From Arundinibacter roseus (GTDB lineage: Bacteria; Bacteroidota; Bacteroidia; Cytophagales; Spirosomataceae), in contig NZ_SMJU01000007.1 of NCBI RefSeq assembly GCF_004348825.1, positions 1 through 64,000 on the forward strand: a DNA stretch of 64,000 nucleotides, given 5' to 3'. Positions 1-7,639 of this stretch are shown in pieces. The notes under the pieces were generated by a model, which worked only from the letters and a program-made list of their open reading frames with translations, was not told the origin of the DNA and did not search any database. Each line of letters opens with the position of its first letter. The stretch's first letter is position 1. The translations under genes were made by a program, and so were the position numbers.

Positions 1-78
1 ACCGGAAACGAAACGGCAGTAGAATCAACAATAGCCCCGAAAAAAAGTACTACGGATTTTAATTTTTAACTACTAGCT

Positions 79-1860
79 ATGAAAAAAATGTTGTGGGGGC
101 TACTGCTCCTGTTGGGCCCTGTGGCCGCTCAGTCCCAAACTACGCTGACTTTCCCAAGCGGCAAAATTGCCAGTCAGGACTGGGTGAAAACCTACGTTGA
201 TTCCATCCTGAATCGTCCGGGCTTACCGCCCACTATTCCCGTAACGCCTCCTGTGAATACGGATCCATCCTTACTGCCCTGTGACGCCGGTCCCGAAATC
301 AGAAGTATTTTTGAAATCAGCCAAACCGGAGCACGGATCCAGTTTCACGGAAAGAATGTGTTCGGCCTGAACTTCCAGATTAGCAAGGCCGGCCAGCTCG
401 TCCGCTCCGGACAGATCAGGCCCAGCTCGAGCGTGATTCAGGTCCAGTACTCCCGACTTGAACCGGGTATCTACACCCTTACCCTATCGGGCAGTACCTG
501 CACTGGATCTGATCAGAAAGAATTTCTGATTCCGGGCAAAGAAACCGGCGTAGTGATTCCTGACAGAGTGGTTCCACCAGTCTCTGCGGAGCGTGGAACC
601 TACGAATTATTCATGAACCTCACCGGCTTTGGCTACGAGCCTTATGCTCAAAATGGCCTTCATCACGACTGGCCCGAGCGCATCGAAGCCTTTCAGTACG
701 AGTGGGGCTATGGTATTACCGGCATCAGGCTTAACATCCGGTGGAATGAGTGGGAACCAGCTCCGGGCAATTTCACCAGGCAGGGCTTGCAAAAAGTGAT
801 TGCCTACTGCCGCGCGCGCGGGCTGAAACTATCCGTCCTGTTTTGGCCGTGGCGAAAAGAAGGAGACAATTTTATTCCGGAAGGTCACTACGTCACCGGA
901 CATCGCGGGAAACAACACGAGATCGAGACAGATAAGCGCATGGGCTCGCTGGCTTCCGAGCTGATGAATGAAAAAATTTATACCGCCGTTCGGGAGCTAT
1001 CAGCTGAACTAAATACCTACGAAGGAGCCTACTACCTGAGCATTGGCACGGCAAGTGCCGAAGAATTTACGAATCCGGTTGTTGGTGAAGGCTATGGCGG
1101 GGCCAAAGAAATCACTGGTTTTGAACCCGTATTTCAGGAAGGATTCCAAAAATTCAGGCAAGCAAAAAATTTGCCCTACGCCCGGCCCTACATTGTGGAA
1201 TGGGAAAATGGTGCTGCCCTGGACATGGGAACCGACCTTGGAAAAGACTTTGCCAGGTTCATTTCCCTGACGCTCACCCGGTATTTTGAGAACTTCACAA
1301 AGGCCGTTAAAGATGGATCCTCAGGGAGAATCCTTTCGGTGTATTCGTATCCCGACGCCGGATCACCTCAGAACGCCTGGTACCTGCATGCCAATTTTGC
1401 CAGTCAGGCCGCAAGTGCTGATGGGATGTTTGGCACGGATGGAAATGACCGGTGGGATAACTCGCGCAAGCAGCTTGTAAACGCCATCAATTTGGGCATG
1501 GGGAAAATCAGCATGAATGAGTACGACCCATTCGATTTGAGTTCAAATGGCTACTGCACCGGTATCAATTTGGGACAACTTGAACGGGAGTTTGAGAAAA
1601 GCTACGCGGCCGGCGTTCAGGTCATTCACCTGAGCATGTCCTACTGCCCGGCGGAAATACGGGGGATGGAGCCGCACCTGCGCTATTTGTCTGAAAAGTA
1701 TATCGGTAAACCCTACGTCCGTCCCGAACGGCCCGTTACGGAAGTTTCCATCACTCCCGCCTACTGGCAGGGAAAAGACATTTTTGCCCCCGCCTGGACG
1801 GGTAGTAATTACCTGCAGCCGGTGGATGATGAATTTTGGGGAGAAGCCCGTAAAGACTGA
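79..1860 (+). CDS. Secreted glycoside-hydrolase-like protein of prophage A
   Basis: A 593-residue protein with an N-terminal signal peptide (Met-Lys-Lys, a leucine-rich core, then Ala-Gln-Ser-Gln around residues 15-20). A proline-rich linker near residues 50-60 is followed by a beta-rich, Ig-like stretch (about 65-160). The large domain (about 175-560) looks like a TIM-barrel glycosidase of the beta-galactosidase/GH42 type, with repeated Trp-Glu and Glu-Glu patterns such as WNEWEPAPGNF. The family assignment is by eye. The gene sits directly before the lysis genes, so it could be a virion-associated depolymerase, a lysis accessory protein, or an exported lysogenic-conversion product. The start is preceded by the motif CTACTAGCT, which resembles the leader of the prophage B capsid gene. 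Upstream genes lie outside the window. Confidence 0.6.
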   Translation: MKKMLWGLLLLLGPVAAQSQTTLTFPSGKIASQDWVKTYVDSILNRPGLPPTIPVTPPVNTDPSLLPCDAGPEIRSIFEISQTGARIQFHGKNVFGLNFQISKAGQLVRSGQIRPSSSVIQVQYSRLEPGIYTLTLSGSTCTGSDQKEFLIPGKETGVVIPDRVVPPVSAERGTYELFMNLTGFGYEPYAQNGLHHDWPERIEAFQYEWGYGITGIRLNIRWNEWEPAPGNFTRQGLQKVIAYCRARGLKLSVLFWPWRKEGDNFIPEGHYVTGHRGKQHEIETDKRMGSLASELMNEKIYTAVRELSAELNTYEGAYYLSIGTASAEEFTNPVVGEGYGGAKEITGFEPVFQEGFQKFRQAKNLPYARPYIVEWENGAALDMGTDLGKDFARFISLTLTRYFENFTKAVKDGSSGRILSVYSYPDAGSPQNAWYLHANFASQAASADGMFGTDGNDRWDNSRKQLVNAINLGMGKISMNEYDPFDLSSNGYCTGINLGQLEREFEKSYAAGVQVIHLSMSYCPAEIRGMEPHLRYLSEKYIGKPYVRPERPVTEVSITPAYWQGKDIFAPAWTGSNYLQPVDDEFWGEARKD

Positions 1861-1864
1861 GCGT

Positions 1865-2432
1865 ATGAACACAGCTCGAATTGCCGCCTTTCTGCTAACC
1901 GTCCTGACTATAGCTATGGGCATAGTCCTTTACAAGGCGTGCAGGAAAACCACCTCCAAAACCCTGCTTGAACAATCGGCCGATAGCCTGACCCATTATT
2001 CCAATAAAGCACGTATTGCACATGATTCCGTCAACTATTATGATCAGAAGTATGCGGCTGCCAGGATTTCTCATGATAGTCTGGCGCAGCTTATTTTTCG
2101 TGGCAGTCCTGCTTTGGCTTTCAAACGGGACAGCCTGCGGGCAGTTATCGAAGCCCGTATCCGGGCAGCAGATTCAGGACGCGCTTCTGGACAGCCTGAT
2201 CCTGTACGAAAGTCTGAAACCCATGCATCGCATTCAAACACAGGCCAATGAGAACCTTAGAGAAGAAAACCGTAGCCTGCGAAACGAGCTGCGATTTACA
2301 AACCTGTTGCGACTGCTGGAAAAACGCTCCTTTGAAGGTGCCTTTGAAAATGAAAAAAAGAAACGAAAATGGATACTATGGCGGGGCAGAGCGGAAGGAT
2401 TTGCGGCAGGCCTATTGGTCCCCTTTCCTTAA
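1865..2432 (+). CDS. Spanin-like membrane/coiled-coil protein, interrupted by a frameshift
   Basis: The first frame (1865-2251) starts with one transmembrane helix (residues 4-22) followed by a charged, Asp-Ser-rich coiled coil. It looks natural up to about position 2165 (RDSLRAVIEARI). From there the natural continuation lies in the +1 frame (QQIQDALLDSLILYES onward) to the stop at 2432. That continuation has a coiled coil and a C-terminal Gly/Ala/Leu-rich hydrophobic end. Joined, the two parts give about 189 residues and match the usual layout of Bacteroidota phage i-spanin-like proteins placed before a holin. The shift at about 2160-2175 could be a sequencing error, an inactivating indel or a programmed shift; no classical slippery heptamer is visible. 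A nested Rz1-like lipoprotein in the second frame was considered but its lipobox is poor. Confidence 0.55.
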
Positions 2433-2445
2433 CCGCAATTTTTTT

Positions 2446-2976
2446 ATGAAAAACTACCTTGAAAGTATCGCCCTGGCGGGTAAGAATTACTGCATTTTTT
2501 TGATCGATAATCCCTGGACAACCTTTGCTGCGCTGTTTTTAGGCCTAGGAATTTGGCTGGTGGAATTTGTGGAGATCTACATCTTCGCCGATTTCCGGTA
2601 TTTGACCTCCCTGTTTTTGATGATTGCCTACGATACCATGGCAGGAATTAAGCGGGTGAAGTATCTGCATAATCTGAATCCGGGAGTGAATCCCGCGCCA
2701 AATTCCAAAGTATTCAAGGATAAGACGTTCTCAAAAATCACGTACTACCTGATCATGCTTGGATCCCTACACGGCCTGGCTCACTTCCAGGTCAAAGATC
2801 AGGAGGTGACCGTCTTTCACGCATTTGAATATGCCGCGCTGGTGGCCATGATGGCGGCAGAATTCTGGTCGGTGCAGGAAAACTACGCGGCCATTGGCAA
2901 AAAGACCATCTTTCTTCTGGCCTGGCAGAAACTTGCAGAGTACCTGCCCAGCGGCACCAAAAAGCCGGAAGTGTAA
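2446..2976 (+). CDS. Phage holin (Bacteroidota type)
   Basis: A 176-residue protein with about four hydrophobic segments (roughly residues 22-45, 50-68, 95-115 and 125-145), as in the phage_holin_4 class. A holin makes membrane lesions that let the endolysin act or collapse the proton gradient. I chose the ATG at 2446 because the hydrophobic protein begins there, 13 bases after the spanin-like gene ends; the open frame extends upstream but is out of character. Its place between a spanin-like gene and a DUF5675 gene makes a lysis cassette. The family is inferred from size, topology and neighbours. Confidence 0.7.
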   Translation: MKNYLESIALAGKNYCIFLIDNPWTTFAALFLGLGIWLVEFVEIYIFADFRYLTSLFLMIAYDTMAGIKRVKYLHNLNPGVNPAPNSKVFKDKTFSKITYYLIMLGSLHGLAHFQVKDQEVTVFHAFEYAALVAMMAAEFWSVQENYAAIGKKTIFLLAWQKLAEYLPSGTKKPEV

Positions 2977-3015
2977 GAATTTTTCCATGTATCGTATTTT
3001 ATTTTCCAAAAGTGT

Positions 3016-3501
3016 ATGGAAATTTTCCAAAAACGAATTATAAAAAAAGAGAACAGTACCCTTTCCAAATACTGGGTGGATGGTGTTTGGAAAGGGTATA
3101 TTCTGGAAGACAAGGACCGGGGACTAAAGTCCACCATGACACTGGCTGAACTCCTGAAAATCAAGGTCCATAGTCAAACGGCCATTCCGACCGGACGGTT
3201 TGAAGTGAAGCTAAGAGTATCACCGGCCTTCAAAAGAAAACTGCCCTGGCTACAGAATGTGCCGGCCTTCGAGTACATCTATGCCCACAAGGGAAACTGG
3301 ATTCGGGACACCCGGGGATGTTTGATTGTAGGTTTGTCCTACGGGCAGGAAGATGGGGAGTACTGCGTTCGGGAAAGCAAAAAAGCCTTTGACCCGCTAT
3401 TTGCTGAAATAGTGGCGGCCCTGGATCGGAAAGAAAAAATATGGTGGGAAATCGTTGAAGCCTATGAAGATGAGAAAAATCCTGCCGAAATGCTGGTCTG
3501 A
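3016..3501 (+). CDS. DUF5675 family protein, probable lysis enzyme
   Basis: A 161-residue protein matching the DUF5675 family, which occurs widely in phage lysis cassettes. Visible family features are the early Lys-rich strand, YILEDKDRG near residues 33-41, TAIPTGRFEV near 56-65, and a central WIRDTRGCLIVGLSYG near 95-110 with conserved Asp, Cys and Gly. The biochemical activity of DUF5675 is not something I can state; a role in peptidoglycan degradation is inferred from the holin next door. The 3' end overlaps the next gene by 47 bases, showing tight packing. Confidence 0.7.
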   Translation: MEIFQKRIIKKENSTLSKYWVDGVWKGYILEDKDRGLKSTMTLAELLKIKVHSQTAIPTGRFEVKLRVSPAFKRKLPWLQNVPAFEYIYAHKGNWIRDTRGCLIVGLSYGQEDGEYCVRESKKAFDPLFAEIVAALDRKEKIWWEIVEAYEDEKNPAEMLV

Positions 3502-4267
3502 TTGCAGCCGGAATCAGATTTTAAAAGCCTTGCCAATAGTGCTGACGATCAAAGCCAATGAAGATCCTGCGGCTACCTTGCCCCTGATGGATCATTTGGC
3601 AGAAATTCTAAGCGGCATTTCAAAAGTGAGCTCGCTCCCCCTATTGGCCCGGCAGGATTTGTATTCTAGTCTTGCCTGGTCTATTTCCGAGCCGCTCAAA
3701 GAAAAGCCTTTTGACTATCTAAGGGTCAGTCATCGCCGGTACTATTTGCCTGAGCCCACCTATGCCGACAGCTCGACGATTGAAGTGGCCATGGCCAATA
3801 TTCAGTATCTGGCTTTCAGTAATCCGAAGGCTCCAAATCCACAAGCACTCTTTGAATTTTTGGGCACCATCCTTCGCCCAAGACGAATTGGTTGGCGGAT
3901 CCGGCAATGGCTTCCCTCCTACAACGGCGAAAATCGGGAGGTCTTCAACTCTTTGCGAGCGCAGCAGCGCGCCAAACGGTTCAGGAAGCTAAATTTTCAG
4001 CAGATCATACCGGTACTGCTGTACTGGCAGGAAATGAACAATGCCTTTATCCGGCGCTATGAAAAGCTTTACGAATCGGATGAAAGCACCCGGCAGCTCT
4101 TTAAAAATGGCGAAGGCTGGCTTTCAACCATTGAAGATGTGGCCGAAAACCGCGTTCATGGCAATTTTGACGCCGTTTGTGAAACCAATATTCATACCAT
4201 TTGGCTCTTTTTATCCCACAAGAAGGTAAAAATGGATGAAGCAAACCGCCTGATGCAGGCAGAATAG
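3455..4267 (+). CDS. Phage tail-module protein, paralogue of the gene at 57224
   Basis: A 270-residue protein without a named domain. It aligns along its length with the 272-residue protein at 57224-58042 in prophage B. Shared features are a Trp/Cys-containing start, AFSNP versus AFSDP mid-protein, and a C-terminal block built on GNFD.VC that is followed by a hydrophobic helix. Its role is unknown; in both phages it sits among virion genes before the tape-measure gene, so tail or neck assembly is inferred. The first ATG gives a length equal to that of the paralogue, which supports this start despite the overlap with the DUF5675 gene. Confidence 0.6.
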   Translation: MKPMKMRKILPKCWSDCSRNQILKALPIVLTIKANEDPAATLPLMDHLAEILSGISKVSSLPLLARQDLYSSLAWSISEPLKEKPFDYLRVSHRRYYLPEPTYADSSTIEVAMANIQYLAFSNPKAPNPQALFEFLGTILRPRRIGWRIRQWLPSYNGENREVFNSLRAQQRAKRFRKLNFQQIIPVLLYWQEMNNAFIRRYEKLYESDESTRQLFKNGEGWLSTIEDVAENRVHGNFDAVCETNIHTIWLFLSHKKVKMDEANRLMQAE

Positions 4268-4279
4268 GTTTAACTTTTC

Positions 4280-4318
4280 TGTCCTACTCCAACTCCTTTC
4301 TACTCCCTACGTTTGTAG
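4280..4318 (+). promoter_or_regulatory. Promoter candidate with TGTCCT element (prophage A tail operon)
   Basis: TGTCCT at 4280-4285 is followed after 22 bases by TACGTTTG at 4308-4315, a perfect TAnnTTTG Bacteroidota -7 element. The downstream TTTGTAG/CTACCAAA forms an imperfect inverted repeat over the expected start site. The same arrangement occurs at 20491, 40391 and 44256. It would drive the genes from 4340 on. Confidence 0.6.
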
Positions 4319-4339
4319 CCTACCAAATCCCATGGAGGT

Positions 4340-4807
4340 ATGCTACGCAGTGCCGATTTTGAATCCTATATCAATTACTTCAAGCAGTTTGCCCAGCTCA
4401 GCCCGGATATAGAGTACTTTCTATATGGAGGTGTAGAGCTTGGTATACAGTACGCCACCGGAGCGGACGGCTTCAACTACCCGTTTATGTGGCTCGAACA
4501 ACCCGAAATCATTTCGGATGACAACGACGCCAGTCAGCTGACCGAGATTTACTACGGCGGAGTAAGTATCATCTTTGCTCCACCGCTTGACCGGCCACAG
4601 GAGCAAATTCAGGCTGAAATTGATTCCATCCGGATCATTTACAAACTCCAAAAACAAATGCGGGCCGACAACCGGTCCAAAGGCTTTGTGCACTGCAACC
4701 TTGCCAAAATGCGCAAATCGGCCGTAGATCGTGCCTGGGCAAATAACCACCATGGGTGGAGACTTGAATTTGAACTTCACCTGAACGCAAATGGATTACT
4801 TAGCTAG
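4340..4807 (+). CDS. Phage tail-module protein, unknown function
   Basis: A 155-residue soluble protein with no domain I recognise. It holds the place that the 176-residue gene at 58035 holds in prophage B: after the 270-residue gene and before or beside the DUF5977 protein. Direct similarity to that gene is too weak to see by eye. It has aromatic-rich strands near residues 20-75 and a helical C-terminal third, so a tail-terminator or neck protein is plausible. It is the first gene after a TGTCCT-type promoter and overlaps the next gene by 17 bases. GGAGGT lies immediately before the ATG. Confidence 0.5.
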   Translation: MLRSADFESYINYFKQFAQLSPDIEYFLYGGVELGIQYATGADGFNYPFMWLEQPEIISDDNDASQLTEIYYGGVSIIFAPPLDRPQEQIQAEIDSIRIIYKLQKQMRADNRSKGFVHCNLAKMRKSAVDRAWANNHHGWRLEFELHLNANGLLS

Positions 4808-6797
4808 TATTACTCCCAAAGATCTGGCGCTCTCGAAAAACCCGATCATTGTCAATGTGGATCCGGTCAACCCGGCAACCTTTCCCGTTCGCGCCGGCCT
4901 TCGCTATTTGCTGGATGTCTACACGCCGAAGTTTTTTCAGGCATCAGAATATGCCCTGCTCACCACGCTGGAAGCCTCGGAAGAACCGCCTAAAAGCTTT
5001 GCCGACGTGGTCACTTACGCAGGTGCCTACTTTGATCTGTCGGAGCTGCTTCACTCTCAGCTGATGAGCTGCCCTCCCGCATTTGGTCAGCAGGTGATTT
5101 CGGTCTGCGATACACTGACTTCCTCGTTTTATACAAAGGCCCGAAGGTTTGAGGGTGAAACGCTGATTGATGAGTCTCTTTTCCCAATCGGCACCGTTTT
5201 TAGGGCCGGTATCGGCCCTGCGGACTATGCCGATTTTCAGGCTACCTTTTTCACCCGCTACACCCAGGGGCGAAAATTCCTGACGTATAAACCTAATGGC
5301 CTGAGTATCCGTCCGGATCAACCCGAATTCCTGACCTTCCTGACCAATTTCAGCCCGACCCCGGCTGAACTGCACCTTCGGGTTCAGCTACAATTTGATG
5401 ATTTTACCCGGCAGACCTTTACAGCCAAAACTTTGGCAGGCATTACAGCCATGACGGCCTACTGCATTCCCGTTGGTGTACAGGCACTGGGGCTCATGAG
5501 TCTGGCCAAACCCGTGCTGAGATATGAGGTTTGGCTTTCCAATGAAAATGAAGAACGGCTTTCAGAAACCCGGACTTATATAATGGATACCACCCAGCAT
5601 CGACAGGTACGGTACCTGATCTTTGAAAATAGCTTAGGAGCATTTGACACGATCGCCTTTACCGGCAGCGGTAGTGAGAGTCTGCTTGTGGCACGACAAC
5701 TGGCCGACCGCTTTACAGGCTTTGACTTTCTGCCCACATCGAGCGAGCAGGTGATCAACCGGGTTACGGGGGAACGGCAGCTGTCGGTGGCCTTTGGTTA
5801 TCCGGCCCATCAGGCCAAGGCTCAACGGGAGTGGTGGCAGGAGCTTTATTTTTCCGAGCAGTTTTATCTGATCACCGATCGGGAAATGATTCCGCTACTG
5901 CCCATGACAGAATCCTATCTGCCGCTGGATGATGCCGAGACGCTGATCAACCGGTCCATGACCTTCCGCTACACCAATGCTGAGCGTTCGTACAGCAAAT
6001 TGCCGATACTGCCTCCGGTCCCGGCTCGGCCAACCTCATGGCGTGGGGATGCCCCGGCTTGTGAAACGAACGCAGTTTCTGGCCTACGAACCAATTTGAA
6101 AAGGTATGGTTTGCTGGTAAAATACTACCTCGATACGGGCGAAGATGTAAAGCCCTATACCCAAAAGCCCAACAATCCCGGCACAGAAGGCTACATTGGA
6201 TCCTGGATCAGTGCCGATTGTGCGCCAGGCTTAACTACTTTTCTAAGCGAGGAAATTACAGGGATGTCTTCCTTTATGAAGATTGGATGTCCAGACGGTT
6301 ACGTAGGTACCCGCTGGATGATCACCATTCCGGCTGGTGTATACGGCTCGGAAAGTAGCCAAACAGACGCTAATGCCAGAGCTCAGGTAGCCTGGGCTGC
6401 ATTGGACACGCAAAGCAGCGCCAATCAGAATGGAAGCTGTATATTGGCGAGCCCAATTCCGCTTGGACTCCGGAATAATTGCCCCGGCGATGGAATTGGC
6501 TTTACGGGTGCAGCCTATAATCCGATTGCGGCTGTCCGCAAAAATGAGGTGGAAGTCATTGCCAATACTGCGTATAGTGTTGATGTGCGTTATGCGGCCG
6601 CTGGTCTTGTAGCAGGTACCTACACGCTGGACATCAAGGCCTCTTTTGCTTCAGCTCCTACCCTGCCCTACAAGATCAGGATCCCGACTAAAAACCTTTC
6701 CAGTCCGGTCCTGAATGGAAATCAGACGTTTCGCTTTGCCAATGTACCGGTAGCCTGGGGCGATGATGAACTGATCCTAGTGATTGAACAAGCCTGA
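4791..6797 (+). CDS. Virion protein with C-terminal DUF5977 repeats
   Basis: A 668-residue protein clearly homologous to the 661-residue product at 55242-57227. Both begin MDYLA(S/T)IT, share YEVWLSNENEERLSE-like and FRYTNAERSYSKLP-like blocks, and keep the order of domains. The region around residues 500-560, with Gly-Ser-Glu-Ser/Ile-Ser-Gln followed by Asp-Ala-Asn-Ala, is typical of DUF5977, a repeat found in Bacteroidota phage and surface proteins. The rest is beta-rich. A structural tail or baseplate role is inferred from its neighbours in two phages. It overlaps the preceding gene by 17 bases and ends 2 bases before the next. Confidence 0.65.
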   Translation: MDYLASITPKDLALSKNPIIVNVDPVNPATFPVRAGLRYLLDVYTPKFFQASEYALLTTLEASEEPPKSFADVVTYAGAYFDLSELLHSQLMSCPPAFGQQVISVCDTLTSSFYTKARRFEGETLIDESLFPIGTVFRAGIGPADYADFQATFFTRYTQGRKFLTYKPNGLSIRPDQPEFLTFLTNFSPTPAELHLRVQLQFDDFTRQTFTAKTLAGITAMTAYCIPVGVQALGLMSLAKPVLRYEVWLSNENEERLSETRTYIMDTTQHRQVRYLIFENSLGAFDTIAFTGSGSESLLVARQLADRFTGFDFLPTSSEQVINRVTGERQLSVAFGYPAHQAKAQREWWQELYFSEQFYLITDREMIPLLPMTESYLPLDDAETLINRSMTFRYTNAERSYSKLPILPPVPARPTSWRGDAPACETNAVSGLRTNLKRYGLLVKYYLDTGEDVKPYTQKPNNPGTEGYIGSWISADCAPGLTTFLSEEITGMSSFMKIGCPDGYVGTRWMITIPAGVYGSESSQTDANARAQVAWAALDTQSSANQNGSCILASPIPLGLRNNCPGDGIGFTGAAYNPIAAVRKNEVEVIANTAYSVDVRYAAAGLVAGTYTLDIKASFASAPTLPYKIRIPTKNLSSPVLNGNQTFRFANVPVAWGDDELILVIEQA

Positions 6798-6799
6798 GC

Positions 6800-7330
6800 A
6801 TGATTTCAGATGATTTAAATCAGGAGATCATTGACCTGGCCACGGAAATCACCCGTGATGCCGTAGGCTATTTTGAAAAAGCTATTGAGCGGAGTGGGCT
6901 ATTGCTTACCTCCGAGCTCAGAAATAGCTTTGAGTATCAAATCAACCATCAGGCCGGGCAGCTGGCCGTCTCCGGAGACATTTACTTCAAAGGCTATGGC
7001 CGGATGAAGGATATGCGCTCACTTACGTACCTCAATATGCCTTCCATAGATGTACTAGAAGAGTATGTTGATAAGGTAGGGCTGGACAAATTTACCTTTG
7101 TGAACCGGTTTGGGCAACGAAAGATCCCGACCAAACAATCAGACGCCCGGCATATTGCCTGGGCCATTGCCATGCATAAGAAACGAGTTGGCACCGTCCG
7201 GAGAAAGCGCAGCTCAAACTGGTACAACCGTACGAAAGTAGATTTTCTGAATGTGATGCGGCGGCGGATGATGGAACGGACGCAGGTATTGATAACAAAG
7301 GCGTTGAAAGAGCAGACTGAAGGCAAGTAA
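6800..7330 (+). CDS. Phage tail-module protein, paralogue of the gene at 58565
   Basis: A 176-residue protein homologous to the 207-residue product at 58565-59188. Both share a helical N-terminus, the core YGRMKDMRSL versus YGRFKDMRKL, IAWAI versus IAYAI, and a basic C-terminal helix. Prophage B has about 20 extra residues in the middle and a longer tail. The function is unknown. The small size and position just before the tape-measure gene suggest a tail-completion or tail-assembly protein. It is the last structural gene before the cargo block of prophage A. Confidence 0.6.
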   Translation: MISDDLNQEIIDLATEITRDAVGYFEKAIERSGLLLTSELRNSFEYQINHQAGQLAVSGDIYFKGYGRMKDMRSLTYLNMPSIDVLEEYVDKVGLDKFTFVNRFGQRKIPTKQSDARHIAWAIAMHKKRVGTVRRKRSSNWYNRTKVDFLNVMRRRMMERTQVLITKALKEQTEGK

Positions 7331-7639
7331 AAGTGGGGAGTATCTTCCTTAGACTGATTCTAAATTTCTACAATAGTATTTGTATACGAGTGGGTTGTGC
7401 TATCTTGTCACCGTTATAAAATCAAATTAAACGTTTTTTACCTTAGGGGGTATTGGCGATAGAAAATGCAATGGTATAATGGAACAGAACCAAATGCTTA
7501 CTCAAATACCATTATATTACAATTCGGGAGTATAACCATAATTAAGTTTTAAATATATAGATTTTGGGGATAATTGTGGGAGGACAGTATAGAGTCAAAA
7601 AGGGTAATTCGGAAAAACCAAACAAGCTAATTAAAAAAT
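7331..7639. other. AT-rich gap at the left boundary of the cargo block
   Basis: There is no convincing gene in this 309-base stretch. Base composition drops sharply to AT-rich here, marking the switch from phage structural genes to transferred defence genes. Weak promoter-like sequence (TATTTGTA near 7379) and several short A/T runs precede the gajA-like start. No inverted repeats typical of an insertion-sequence end were seen. Confidence 0.4.

Noticed and set aside
2016-2432. Nested Rz1-like lipoprotein gene in the second frame
   Set aside because: The Cys is preceded by Asn-Gly-Thr-Ala, a poor lipobox, and the downstream part is the natural continuation of the upstream spanin-like protein.
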